A stretch of DNA of 24,587 nucleotides, from contig JANWJY010000131.1 of the NCBI GenBank assembly GCA_025451715.1, positions 1 to 24,587 of the forward strand. The letters are read 5' to 3'. Source of the DNA: Fimbriimonadaceae bacterium (GTDB taxonomy: Bacteria; Armatimonadota; Fimbriimonadia; Fimbriimonadales; Fimbriimonadaceae). Under the pieces are notes generated by a model that saw nothing but the letters and a program-made list of their open reading frames with translations, made no database searches and was not told the origin of the DNA. The position numbers and the translations under genes were made by a program. Positions 14,560 through 22,435 of this stretch are shown one piece after another (position 1 is the stretch's first letter; the number at the start of each line of letters is the position of its first letter).

Positions 14560-14745
14560 ATGCGCTGCAGGGTCTGCTTCGACGAGCTCAAGGACAAGGA
14601 TCTCGTTTGCCGAAGGTGCGGTGAGGCGACCGACTTTTTTCGAACGCAAACGCGCACCAGGCTCTGGCTACGACTACTCGGATACTACGCGTTGTTCGGT
14701 GTCATCGCGTATGCGATCGTGACACTCTTACTTAGCGGACGGTAA
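14560..14745 (+). CDS. Small zinc-ribbon membrane protein
   Basis: This 61-residue protein has two CxxC pairs, Cys3/Cys6 and Cys17/Cys20 (CRVC and CRRC). These form a zinc-ribbon knuckle like those of rubredoxin-type or DZR modules. One transmembrane helix follows at about residues 37-57 (LLGYYALFGVIAYAIVTLLL), with a short cytoplasmic or periplasmic tail. The zinc-ribbon-plus-helix form is common in small membrane regulatory proteins, but no specific family is recognised. The start is supported by a TAATGT box 6 nt upstream. The stop overlaps the end of the convergent cyclase gene by 18 bp. Confidence 0.72.
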   Translation: MRCRVCFDELKDKDLVCRRCGEATDFFRTQTRTRLWLRLLGYYALFGVIAYAIVTLLLSGR

Positions 14746-15786
14746 AACAGAGAACAACTCGACTGGCTCGGACTTGCCTTTCAGCTCGTGATATCCAAGG
14801 CTCTCCTGCGGAAACCCTGAGCCCGTAAGGCGGTCGGCGATCTCCTTTGACACCAAGAAGTCTCGTCCAAGCGGAGCACACATGCCAACGATCCGCGCGG
14901 TCGTGTTCACTGCATCCCCGTGGTAAACGATTTCGCTTTTCGCACGTCCCACTTCTGCCGCCACAACTGATCCCATGTGTACGCCAGCTTTGAAAGTCGG
15001 AACGACTCCAAAGCGCTCCTGATAGAGTGGGGCGCGCTTCGCAATCTCCTCCTGCATGCGGAAGAACAGCCTCACACAGTTGGCGTTCTTGAACGCTCTC
15101 TCGGGACGCCACACGATCACGGCCTCGTCGCCGATGTAGTGCGACACAGTAGCCTTGGTCGCGAAAACTGCCCACCCAAGATCGTTGAAGAACTCTTGGA
15201 TTAGCGCCGAGAACTCAAGGTTCCCCAGGCGCTCGGCGAGCGGCGTAGAGTCCTTAAGGTCGAGGAACATAAAGACGCCCACCTCCTCGCGCGGCCTGTG
15301 GTACTTGCCTGTGATCCAGCTCACTACGACAGCCATGCCTCCAAGCTTGCGTAACACTTGATGAGCCATCGTGATTGCGAAGAACAGGGTGATGCTCAAG
15401 TAGAACGACTTTGTTAGAACTGGTTGAGAGATGACTTCGAGCGTTCGCTCGATCACGAGGGCGTCAAGGAGAGACTTGTGGCTGAAGATGGCGACGATTG
15501 CGATGATATTGAACACGATCAGCATCGTCCCAACGATAAAGAACGTGGTGACCTGTAAGATGATCGCGGGGAGAAACGGGAATTTGCGCGTGTACGGCAC
15601 CAAAACAAAGAACAGAAAGCTGATCGTCGGCCCAGCAGTCACCGCACTGATCGCCCCGGCTAGGAACGCGGGGAGAACACCCATGTCCTTCGCCGTGAAA
15701 ATGAGCATGAACACGCAAGGAAACACGAACGCGTAGCATGCGCCCATAAGCGAGTACCGAAAATAGACCTTCCACTTATCGTGCAT
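14728..15786 (-). CDS. Membrane-bound class III adenylate/guanylate cyclase
   Basis: This 352-residue protein has about six membrane helices in residues 10-150 and then a class III cyclase domain from residue 170 to the end. The metal ligands are visible: Asp176 in FLDLKDST and Asp220 in YIGDEAVIVW. The closing motif is YHGDAVNTTARI, with Asp291, Asn294 and Arg298 (transition-state Arg). The Lys that usually specifies adenine four residues before the second Asp is His216 (SHYIGD), which is unusual, so the substrate is uncertain. The product would make cyclic nucleotide in the cytoplasm. The gene follows an ATP-grasp gene by 18 nt on the same strand. The start has a TATCCT box 10 nt upstream. 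Confidence 0.88.
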   Translation of the reverse strand: MHDKWKVYFRYSLMGACYAFVFPCVFMLIFTAKDMGVLPAFLAGAISAVTAGPTISFLFFVLVPYTRKFPFLPAIILQVTTFFIVGTMLIVFNIIAIVAIFSHKSLLDALVIERTLEVISQPVLTKSFYLSITLFFAITMAHQVLRKLGGMAVVVSWITGKYHRPREEVGVFMFLDLKDSTPLAERLGNLEFSALIQEFFNDLGWAVFATKATVSHYIGDEAVIVWRPERAFKNANCVRLFFRMQEEIAKRAPLYQERFGVVPTFKAGVHMGSVVAAEVGRAKSEIVYHGDAVNTTARIVGMCAPLGRDFLVSKEIADRLTGSGFPQESLGYHELKGKSEPVELFSVLPSAK

Positions 15787-15804
15787 CGTTCGTCCGAGGA
15801 TACA

Positions 15805-16746
15805 TCAGCCCGCGAGATCGGCTACGGTGATTCGCATCTGCATCGGTGGTCCTGGCTCAACAACGCTCCCGACTTGCTCAAGACCCCGATTATAGTTACC
15901 GTAGACGTGCCAGTTCGCAGGAGCACGACCGATGTTCCGCGTCCACTTCGTCCCCATCTCAGGGTTGTCGTTGATCTCCCACACCTGGATCCGACCCTTG
16001 TAGAGCGAGTAGTCCATCCGCGCCCACTGATGACCCGAGTACGCGTAGATCTCTTCGATCTGATCGCGGAGTGAGAGATCGGTGACATGTGCGAGCTCTT
16101 GATCGGCGACCAGGTTTCGTACACTTGACTTACGCTTCATCATCCAGTGTCGCCCAGCCATCAGGTGCTTACCGAACACATGCGTGCCGATCTTTTGCGC
16201 GCCGTACTTCGTGAACACGCCATCGATGCTTGTGTCAATGTACTCGACGACCATGAGCCTTTCGAGCGGGTGTCCGTCCTTCGAGAGCCTCTCAAGCGCA
16301 ACGTCGAGTCCCGAGCGCGTCCCAAATGGCTCTGTGATCGGCCCAATGTGCCGGTCTTCGTATCGTACGAAGGCAGGGAACCGCACATCGAGGGGCAGAG
16401 ACAGCGCGCGGTGTACGTTGAAGTCGTTCACTCCGCTCTCACACAGGTGCTTCAAGAGCTCGAAGCGACCGACGATCTGGGACGGATCGTTCAGAACAGC
16501 ACACTCGGCGGGCCGAGCCGCGAGATTTGTGTACGCGGCCTGCGAGATCCGTTTCTGCTCAGCCGTGCACGGCTCGCTGTCCGTGACCAAGTAGATCCCT
16601 CTGGGCCATGACTCTCGCGAGAGAACATCGTCGTACAGTACGACTTGCAGACGGCTCCAGATCCGGTACGACAGGGGCGACTTGAAACGCGACATCGTGT
16701 GCGCGCCCTTTCGGGTGCAGAGGTGGAAGATCGGGGCGCGTTCCAT
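15805..16746 (-). CDS. ATP-grasp fold protein
   Basis: This 313-residue protein has the closing metal-binding signature of ATP-grasp enzymes, VWEINDNPEMGT (E-I-N-x-N-P), after QWARMDYSLYKGRIQ. Central segments, VVEYIDTSIDGVFTKYGAQKIG and the basic KHLMAGRHWMMKRK, fit the ATP-binding lobe, and RFPAFVRYEDRHIG fits the substrate side. ATP-grasp enzymes form an acyl phosphate and ligate it to an amine, as in glutamate ligases or sugar-transfer-associated proteins. The partner here is unknown. The start is ATG 16746. The open frame extends to 16929 over the start of the divergent rluD-like gene. A TACAAT box lies 12 nt before ATG 16746. An alternative is ATG 16698. It is likely co-transcribed with the cyclase gene. 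Confidence 0.65.
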   Translation of the reverse strand: MERAPIFHLCTRKGAHTMSRFKSPLSYRIWSRLQVVLYDDVLSRESWPRGIYLVTDSEPCTAEQKRISQAAYTNLAARPAECAVLNDPSQIVGRFELLKHLCESGVNDFNVHRALSLPLDVRFPAFVRYEDRHIGPITEPFGTRSGLDVALERLSKDGHPLERLMVVEYIDTSIDGVFTKYGAQKIGTHVFGKHLMAGRHWMMKRKSSVRNLVADQELAHVTDLSLRDQIEEIYAYSGHQWARMDYSLYKGRIQVWEINDNPEMGTKWTRNIGRAPANWHVYGNYNRGLEQVGSVVEPGPPMQMRITVADLAG

Positions 16747-16773
16747 GCGGGAAGGGTGATTGTATCCAAGAAG

Positions 16774-16779
16774 TAAACT
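16774..16779 (+). promoter_or_regulatory. -10 box (TAAACT) of a probable leaderless transcript
   Basis: TAAACT is followed by TGCCAG and then ATG 16786. It picks the first of two nearby ATGs (16786, 16792) and is the same hexamer as before the DUF1905 gene. Confidence 0.5.
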
Positions 16780-16785
16780 TGCCAG

Positions 16786-17697
16786 ATGCCCATGACCGCA
16801 GAAGGCAAAGAGCGGCTCGACCGGTTCGTCGCCCGCAAGATGCCCGAGCACAGCCGCACCCGCGTCGTGCAGGCGATCAGGGAGGGGCAGGTTAGCGTCG
16901 AGGGCGAAGTGGTCACCAAGCCCAGCCACGAGCTACGGCCTGGCCAGCAGGTCGACGTCCAGAGCATCCCAGAGTCCGAGCCTCACAACCTCGAGCCAGC
17001 CGAGATTCCGCTCGACGTGCGGTACGAGGACGAACACTTGCTCGTCGTGAACAAACCAAGGGGCATGGCGAGCCACCCCGCTCCAGGCCTCGGACCGAGC
17101 ACGCTCGTCAACGCACTGCTTGCGCGCTCGCACTCGCTGAGCACGCACGCAGGCGACTGGCGGCCCGGAATCGTCCATCGCCTCGACAAGGAGACCACTG
17201 GACTGATGATCGTCGCCAAGAACGACCGCGCTCATCGCGCGCTCGCAGAGCAAATCAAGAGCAAGCACGCCGAGCGGGTCTACGTCGCCGTCGTCTTTGG
17301 TCAGCCCGAACATGCCCAGTTCACAATCAACAAGCCGATCGGCCGAAACCCCGGCGTTCCGTCGCTGATGACGGTCAAGCAGGGGGGAAGGGAAGCCATT
17401 ACGCACGTCCGTGTCATCCCGAGCAAACTCGAACCCCTCAACCAGTCACTCGTCTGCTGCCGCCTGGAGACCGGCCGCACGCACCAGATCCGCGTCCACC
17501 TCTCGAGCATGGGACATCCTGTGAAAGGGGACAAGCAGTACGCTAAGAAACCTTGGAACGAGGGACCGATGCAGCTCCATGCTGCGCTGCTCGCCTTCGA
17601 CCACCCAGCGACGGGCGAGCGCGTCGCGGTGTATGCTGAGCCCCCAGACGACTTTGAGTTGAAGACTGAGAGGGAGGAAGTGGAGCGATGGCAATAG
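16786..17697 (+). CDS. rluD: RluD/RluA-family pseudouridine synthase
   Basis: This 303-residue enzyme has an S4 RNA-binding domain (about residues 8-60: RLDRFVARKM...GQVSVEGEVV) and an RluA catalytic domain. The catalytic Asp134 sits in HRLDKETTGL. Other conserved parts are VVNKPRGMASHP, RVYVAVVFG and ETGRTHQIRVHLSSMGHPVKGD. The family converts uridine to pseudouridine in 23S rRNA or tRNA; RluD acts on helix 69. Which sites this protein modifies is not decidable from sequence, so the symbol is a family-level choice. It overlaps radC by 10 nt, so the two are probably co-transcribed and coupled. The start is supported by a TAAACT box. Confidence 0.92.
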   Translation: MPMTAEGKERLDRFVARKMPEHSRTRVVQAIREGQVSVEGEVVTKPSHELRPGQQVDVQSIPESEPHNLEPAEIPLDVRYEDEHLLVVNKPRGMASHPAPGLGPSTLVNALLARSHSLSTHAGDWRPGIVHRLDKETTGLMIVAKNDRAHRALAEQIKSKHAERVYVAVVFGQPEHAQFTINKPIGRNPGVPSLMTVKQGGREAITHVRVIPSKLEPLNQSLVCCRLETGRTHQIRVHLSSMGHPVKGDKQYAKKPWNEGPMQLHAALLAFDHPATGERVAVYAEPPDDFELKTEREEVERWQ

Positions 17698-18347
17698 AGT
17701 CGGGAAGTGCATATGAGCGAGTTCAGCGGGATGGCGTGAGACGGGCCACGAACGTCGACCTTCTAGCTATGATCCTCGCGCGGGAGCAGCGCGACGTCGC
17801 CGCCTGTGAGGCGGACGCAACCCGGCTTGCAGAGCGATTCAAGGGCGGCCGACTGCTAGACGTTGGACCAGCTGACCTCCGCGAGAACACAGGGCTCGAG
17901 CCGTTCGAAGTCCTCCAGCGGCTAGCGGCGATCGAGTTGGGGCGACGCGGTCAGTCATTCGGACGAGGCGAAACGGTGCCCCTGAACAGTGCCGACGCAG
18001 TGCACGAGCACTTCCGCTTTCTCGAGTGCGAGAAGCAAGAGCGCTTTTGCGCCGCGTACCTCGACAGCAAGAACCAACCGGTCAGCACTGTGACCGTCCA
18101 CATCGGCACAGTGAACATGAGCGTCGTCGGTCCGCGAGAGGTCTTCCGTGAGGCCGTCCGCGAGAACGCTGCGTCCTTGGTCGTCGCGCACAACCACCCG
18201 AGCGGCGATCCTTCACCGAGCCCAGAGGACATCGCTGTGACCCGAAAGCTCGCAGAGGTGGGCAAGCTGCTCGACATCCCACTGCTCGACCACGTGATCA
18301 TCGGGAACGGCAGGCACTTTAGCATGCAAAAGGAAGGACTCTTTTGA
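17688..18347 (+). CDS. radC: RadC family JAMM-domain protein
   Basis: This 219-residue protein begins with a helix-hairpin-helix-like region (GPADLRENTGLEPFEVLQRLAAIELGRR) and ends with a JAMM/MPN domain. The metal-binding set is AHNHPSGDPSPSPED, with His168, His170 and Asp181, and LLDHVIIGNGRHFSM closes the domain. RadC proteins are annotated as DNA-repair proteins, but the function is not established. The N-terminal part is shorter than in most RadC proteins. It overlaps the rluD-like gene by 10 nt and the next gene by 4 nt (TTGA), so the three form a tight unit. Confidence 0.92.
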   Translation: MAIESGSAYERVQRDGVRRATNVDLLAMILAREQRDVAACEADATRLAERFKGGRLLDVGPADLRENTGLEPFEVLQRLAAIELGRRGQSFGRGETVPLNSADAVHEHFRFLECEKQERFCAAYLDSKNQPVSTVTVHIGTVNMSVVGPREVFREAVRENAASLVVAHNHPSGDPSPSPEDIAVTRKLAEVGKLLDIPLLDHVIIGNGRHFSMQKEGLF

Positions 18348-18973
18348 ACTTTGACGAGAGGTGGGACGGCGTGCTTGAAGAAGTACGCACCGAGATGGAC
18401 GGGCGGCACAAAGTGCGAGAGGCTGCGCTACAGAAGTGCAGGCTCCTCATCCAGACGTCGAGCAAGTGCATACGGAACATACACCGCAGGCAGTTCGACC
18501 AAGCCGCGCAGCTATTGCAAGAAGCGGAGGACCTGAGCCGCACGGCTAGGGAAGAGATGGAGCCGTTCCCGACCGTGCTCTACGCCTCATACCTGCAAGA
18601 CGCGGAGAAGGAGATGGTCGAGGCCGCCGCAGTGATGGCGATCGTGCAGGACCGGCCAATCCCTTCTTGTTCCGAACTCGGCACGGACATCGTCTCTTAT
18701 TTGAACGGAATGGGCGAGGCCGCAAGCGAGTGCCGGCGCTACGTTCTCGATGAGATGCGAAGCGGATCCTTGCCTGAGGCCGCGCGGATGCTCTCACAGA
18801 TGGAGAGCGTCTACGACGAACTTATCACGTTCGACTATCCCGACTCGTTGACCGGTGGGCTCCGCCGCACTTGCGACGCACTGCGCGCCGTGATCGAGCG
18901 GACTCGAAGCGACTTGACGATGACTCAAGTGCAGCGCGAACTGTTGGAAGAGCTAAGAAAAGTCAAAGACTAG
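18344..18973 (+). CDS. Translin/TRAX-family protein (candidate ribonuclease)
   Basis: This 209-residue helical protein matches translin family signatures: EMVEAAAVM near residue 90, RRYVLDEMRSGSLPEAARML, then VYDELITFDYPDSLTGGLRR with a long last helix. In TRAX and archaeal translin, catalytic acidic residues lie in an ExxE and a following Asp; here Glu90, Glu93 and Asp158 (in VYDEL) occupy the equivalent places. Human TRAX with translin forms the C3PO RNase. A homo-oligomeric RNase is the likely role, by inference. The start is TTG 18344, overlapping the radC TGA by 4 nt, with GGAAGGA upstream. The stop overlaps the convergent TPR gene by 4 nt. Confidence 0.82.
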   Translation: MNFDERWDGVLEEVRTEMDGRHKVREAALQKCRLLIQTSSKCIRNIHRRQFDQAAQLLQEAEDLSRTAREEMEPFPTVLYASYLQDAEKEMVEAAAVMAIVQDRPIPSCSELGTDIVSYLNGMGEAASECRRYVLDEMRSGSLPEAARMLSQMESVYDELITFDYPDSLTGGLRRTCDALRAVIERTRSDLTMTQVQRELLEELRKVKD

Positions 18974-19683
18974 AGTTCGAAGTTGCCTTCGCCCGGCGGC
19001 TTCGGACGCTCGACCTGCTTCGGCGCCAAGACCTTCGTGCGAGAGTTGATCGACGTGATTGCTCCGATCCAAGTGCTTACGACCAAGAAGAGAGGCACGA
19101 ACACGACAAAGTTAAATTCCTTCACCAACACCTTGTCCCCGAATCCAAACAAACTCGGTAGCCCGCTCAGGCCGTTCGGTGTGAGGACCGCCCATGTCCA
19201 AGCCCCGACATACACCACCATGAGGACCACGCCCTTCTGAGTGTCTCCAAGCACAATCTGCCCCAGGCCCGGCAAGAGCATCGACAAACAGCCCGCTGAC
19301 TTAGCACTTGCGTAACTGTCTGCCAAGCCGACAGAGAGTGACATTGGGTCGCCAGACGAGCCCACGATCGACTCCGCCCACTTCGTCTCGTACGCGACGT
19401 TCTCCGGCTCGAGCCGGTGTGCCATCTCATAATGTTCGCGCGCCTTGCGGTACTGCTTTCTCTGCCAAAGCTCGTCGCCCAATGCGGCCTGCACTGCCGC
19501 AGCGCCCGGCGCAGCCTCAACTGCCTCCTTAAGGAACCGTTCAGCGACAGAAGCCTGCCCGCGGATGCGTGCGAGGGAAGCCTGCTGCAGCAACCGCTCC
19601 GCCTCCATAATCTGCTCGGGCGTCGCCTTGGGCGGAAGCTCTGGCTCTTTCGGCTCCTCAGGTTTTGGGCTCTGTTCGTCCAT
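18970..19683 (-). CDS. TPR membrane protein
   Basis: This 237-residue protein has an acidic Pro-rich start (MDEQSPKPEEPKEPELPP) and a TPR region at about residues 24-105, for example AERFLKEAVEAAPGAAAVQAAL and YRKAREHYEMAHRLEPENV. After that are membrane segments: LSMLLPGLGQIVLG, VVLMVVYVGAWTWAVL and FVVFVPLFLVVSTWIGAI. The PGLGQ...G...KG arrangement is also seen in small membrane domains of other bacteria. The tail (KQVERPKPPGEGNFEL) is polar. It starts 2 nt after the rsfS stop, so it is the last gene of the operon. The binding partner is unknown. Confidence 0.8.
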   Translation of the reverse strand: MDEQSPKPEEPKEPELPPKATPEQIMEAERLLQQASLARIRGQASVAERFLKEAVEAAPGAAAVQAALGDELWQRKQYRKAREHYEMAHRLEPENVAYETKWAESIVGSSGDPMSLSVGLADSYASAKSAGCLSMLLPGLGQIVLGDTQKGVVLMVVYVGAWTWAVLTPNGLSGLPSLFGFGDKVLVKEFNFVVFVPLFLVVSTWIGAITSINSRTKVLAPKQVERPKPPGEGNFEL

Positions 19684-19685
19684 GG

Positions 19686-20009
19686 TCAGTCTATGAGGTC
19701 AGGGTTCGTCTGCGCGGTGTTCCAGAGCGTCTCAAGGTCGTAGAACTGTCGCTTCTCCTCGAGCATCGCGTGGAAGATCACGTCCCCAAAGTCGAGAAGG
19801 AGCCAGCCCTTGCTCGGGCCCGGGTCCTTGCGGTTGGCCCTGATCCCCTCCTCTCGCATCTTGTCGTAGACGTTTTCCGTGATCGCGCGGATGTGAGTGT
19901 CGCTCGTCCCGGAGACGATCACCATTCGACTTGTTACGGCCGTCTTCTTACGAACGTCGATCGTCTCGATGCGCTGCGCCTTCATATCGTCCGCGATCCT
20001 GGCGATCAT
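19686..20009 (-). CDS. rsfS: Ribosome silencing factor RsfS
   Basis: This 107-residue protein (from ATG 20009) has the RsfS core: SRMVIVSGTSDTHIRAI (the SGTSDRxVRAI signature), EGIRANRKD and a characteristic GWLLLDFGDVIFHAMLEEKRQFYDLETLW. RsfS binds ribosomal protein uL14 and blocks subunit joining in starvation. The start is not certain: ATG 20009 gives the shortest normal N-terminus and lies 31 nt after the nadD stop. An in-frame AUU at 20045 would add 12 residues (KKDITTAAKAE) that align better with RsfS helix 1. Clustering with nadD is common in many bacteria. Confidence 0.88.
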   Translation of the reverse strand: MIARIADDMKAQRIETIDVRKKTAVTSRMVIVSGTSDTHIRAITENVYDKMREEGIRANRKDPGPSKGWLLLDFGDVIFHAMLEEKRQFYDLETLWNTAQTNPDLID

Positions 20010-20040
20010 CTCGGCCTTTGCTGCTGTAGTTATGTCCTTT

Positions 20041-20628
20041 TTAATCTTGGTAAAGTCCGTTCTTCTTGATGTAGTCGTGGACGCCCGCGGTAACGAGGTG
20101 GGAGAAGTCCTCGCCGCGCACCGCCATGTCCCTAATGTTAGACGATGAGACCGCCTTGGAAGGCGACTCGACAAGGTCGATGTGCTCCTGAAGTCCCGTA
20201 CCGAGCCTGGAAAGTGTGCTCGTCAGGTCGGTGCCGGGTCGCGCGAACACGGCAAGGCGGCACAGTTGGAGGATTCGCTCGGGCTTTTTCCACGAGTCGA
20301 AGTACGCCAGCGCATCCAGACCGATGATGAACCAGTAGTCGCCGGGCATAACAAGTTTGAGCTCTTCGAGCGTGTCCACGAGGTAGCTCTCTCCGCCGCG
20401 ACTCGTCTCGATGTCGCTGACTGCCATCCCATCGAGCCCCTCAATCGCAAGCCGGCACATGTACAGCCGCTTCTTGGCGTCGGTCTGCTTGCCGCGCTTG
20501 ATCGGGTTCTTGTTGGCCGGGATCCAGATGACCTCGTCGAGCGCGAGCCTTTGCATCGCCTCAGTCGCGATGTGTGCGTGGCCGACGTGCGGCGGGTCAA
20601 ACGTTCCTCCGAGCAGACCGTACTTCAT
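20041..20628 (-). CDS. nadD: Nicotinate-nucleotide adenylyltransferase
   Basis: This 195-residue protein has the nucleotidyltransferase motif GGTFDPPHVGH (residues 7-17) and the C-terminal SSSNIRD motif (the ISSTxIR-like phosphate-binding loop). It also has WIPANKNPIKRG and WFIIGLDALAYFDSWKKP, all typical of NadD. It transfers AMP from ATP to nicotinate mononucleotide in NAD biosynthesis. Length is normal. The start ATG directly follows the TAG of obg with no gap (TAGATG), and rsfS follows. Confidence 0.95.
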   Translation of the reverse strand: MKYGLLGGTFDPPHVGHAHIATEAMQRLALDEVIWIPANKNPIKRGKQTDAKKRLYMCRLAIEGLDGMAVSDIETSRGGESYLVDTLEELKLVMPGDYWFIIGLDALAYFDSWKKPERILQLCRLAVFARPGTDLTSTLSRLGTGLQEHIDLVESPSKAVSSSNIRDMAVRGEDFSHLVTAGVHDYIKKNGLYQD

Positions 20629-21900
20629 CTACCAGTCCTCATAGCTGAACTCCCACCCGGCGATCCGCACGGTGTCGCCCTCCATCACGCCGAGGTCGCG
20701 AAGCTTGTTCAGCACCCCGATCCTTTCCAGCCGCCTGTGCAAGTAGCGCAGCGACTCGCTCTCTTCTAGCTTCGTCATATGCACGAGCCTCTCGATCCGC
20801 TCGCCGGTGACTTCGAAGGTGTGTGGACCCATTCGCTTGACGTCCCAGTTCGGATCGACCTGCTTGCGGAACACCGGCGTAACGACGTGCACTGGCTGGT
20901 CTTTTTCTGACTCTTTCAGAAGTGTCGCAATCCTGAACACCAGTTCCTGCATCCCCTGTCCGGTAGCCGCTGAGACGGCCATAGGCTCGACGCCGACGTC
21001 GCGAAAGAGCCCGAGCATCACTTCGACGTCTTCAGGGGGCGCGAGGTCGCACTTGTTCATCACAGTGACCTTCCGCCGACCCTTGAGTTGATCCGAGTAG
21101 AGCGCGAGCTCCGTTTCGACCGTCTTGTAGCTGTCGATTGGGTCGCTCTCGTCGATAGGGAAGCCGTCGACTACGTGTACAAGTACCCGTGTTCGCTCCG
21201 CGTGCCGCAAGAACTGGTGCCCTAGACCCTTGCCTTCGCTTGCGCCCTCGATCAGGCCCGGCAGATCTGCCATCACAAACGTCTCGTCGCCTGCCTTCAC
21301 AATCCCGAGGTTCGGCTCGATCGTGGTGAAGGGGTAGTTCGCGATCTTTGGCCGCGCCGCACTGACCGCGCTCAGCAATGTGCTCTTGCCCGCGTTCGGG
21401 AGTCCGACGAGTCCCACGTCCGCGAGCAGGCGTAGCTCCAGCCGGACGCGGATCACTTCTCCAGGCGCACCGTGCTGCGCCATCGTCGGTGCCTGTCGAA
21501 CACTGCTGGTGAAGTGTAGATTGCCCATGCCGCCGCGCCCGCCGCGACAGGCGACGTATTGCATCCCGTGCACGTTCATGTCGATGAGCGGCTCATCGAT
21601 CTCGTCGTCGTACACGACCGTACCAACGGGAACTTTGACCTCCACGTTCTGGGCGTTCTTGCCGGTCTTGTGCGTCGCTGCTCCAACGCCGTCCTTCGCT
21701 TTGTAGAACCGGTTGAGCCGAACGTCATACAGCGTACGCACGTGTTCGTCGGCGACCAAGATGATGTCGCCGCCGCGGCCGCCGTCCGCACCGTCCGGGC
21801 CCCCGCGCGGAACGTGCTTTTCGCGGTGGAAGCTCGCTGCGCCGTCACCGCCCTTTCCGCTCTCGAGCGTCACGACGGCCTCATCGATGAACTGCGACAT
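20629..21900 (-). CDS. obg: Obg-family GTPase
   Basis: This 423-residue protein has the Obg N-terminal glycine-rich domain (GKGGDGAASFHREK, GADGGRGGDI), a G domain and a C-terminal OCT domain. GTPase motifs are G1 GLPNAGKST (166-174), FTT (191-193), DLPG (212-215), NKCD (282-285) and SAATGQG (310-316). Obg associates with the large ribosomal subunit and ppGpp signalling. The ATG overlaps the rimM stop (TGATG). It is part of the ribosome biogenesis operon. Confidence 0.97.
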   Translation of the reverse strand: MSQFIDEAVVTLESGKGGDGAASFHREKHVPRGGPDGADGGRGGDIILVADEHVRTLYDVRLNRFYKAKDGVGAATHKTGKNAQNVEVKVPVGTVVYDDEIDEPLIDMNVHGMQYVACRGGRGGMGNLHFTSSVRQAPTMAQHGAPGEVIRVRLELRLLADVGLVGLPNAGKSTLLSAVSAARPKIANYPFTTIEPNLGIVKAGDETFVMADLPGLIEGASEGKGLGHQFLRHAERTRVLVHVVDGFPIDESDPIDSYKTVETELALYSDQLKGRRKVTVMNKCDLAPPEDVEVMLGLFRDVGVEPMAVSAATGQGMQELVFRIATLLKESEKDQPVHVVTPVFRKQVDPNWDVKRMGPHTFEVTGERIERLVHMTKLEESESLRYLHRRLERIGVLNKLRDLGVMEGDTVRIAGWEFSYEDW

Positions 21901-22430
21901 CAGCGCACCTCCTCGGCCGCATCCCCGGGTCGCATTCCGTCGATCAGCTCGACCACGATCCTCTTGGCACCGAGGTCAATTGACTTAACGAAGTGATGGA
22001 CGCACGGGATCAAGGTATCTCCGATGCGGATCAAGTCGTGCGCCGGCGCATGCACGATCTCGTCGACAACGCCGATCACCTCGCCGTTTTCGACGACCGC
22101 GAGCCCGATCAGGTCGGAGGCCAAGAACTCGTCGTCCTCCAGCTTTGGCTTCTCGGTCGCGGGAACGGTCAGGTACTTCCACTTCAATGCCTCCGCCTGC
22201 TCGATCGTTCGGACTTCATCAAACGTGATGCGCGCTTGCGTCTTGTGCCAGTAGGAGGTCACGACCTTGAATGGCTCGCCGCCCAAGTAGAGCAGGGAAC
22301 CCTTGTCGAATCGTTCAGGAAAGTCTGTGAGCGGCACCACCTTGAGTCCCCCTTTAATGCCGAACGGGCCGACGATCTGCCCGACTCGGACGTGGCCCTC
22401 CGGATCGGTCACAGGGCGTTGGCCCGCCAT
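21900..22430 (-). CDS. rimM: Ribosome maturation factor RimM
   Basis: This 176-residue protein starts at ATG 22430 with MAGQRPVTDPEG and the RimM N-terminal HVRVGQIVGPFGIKGGLKV, followed by DFPERF. The PRC-barrel C-terminal half has DLIGLAVVENGEVIGVVDE and HDLIRIGDTLIPCV, ending in RIVVELIDGMRPGD. RimM is needed for 30S head maturation and binds S19. The open frame continues upstream of 22430, but that part is only the antisense-free shadow of khpA. The stop overlaps the obg start. Confidence 0.95.
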   Translation of the reverse strand: MAGQRPVTDPEGHVRVGQIVGPFGIKGGLKVVPLTDFPERFDKGSLLYLGGEPFKVVTSYWHKTQARITFDEVRTIEQAEALKWKYLTVPATEKPKLEDDEFLASDLIGLAVVENGEVIGVVDEIVHAPAHDLIRIGDTLIPCVHHFVKSIDLGAKRIVVELIDGMRPGDAAEEVR

Positions 22431-22435
22431 AGGCG

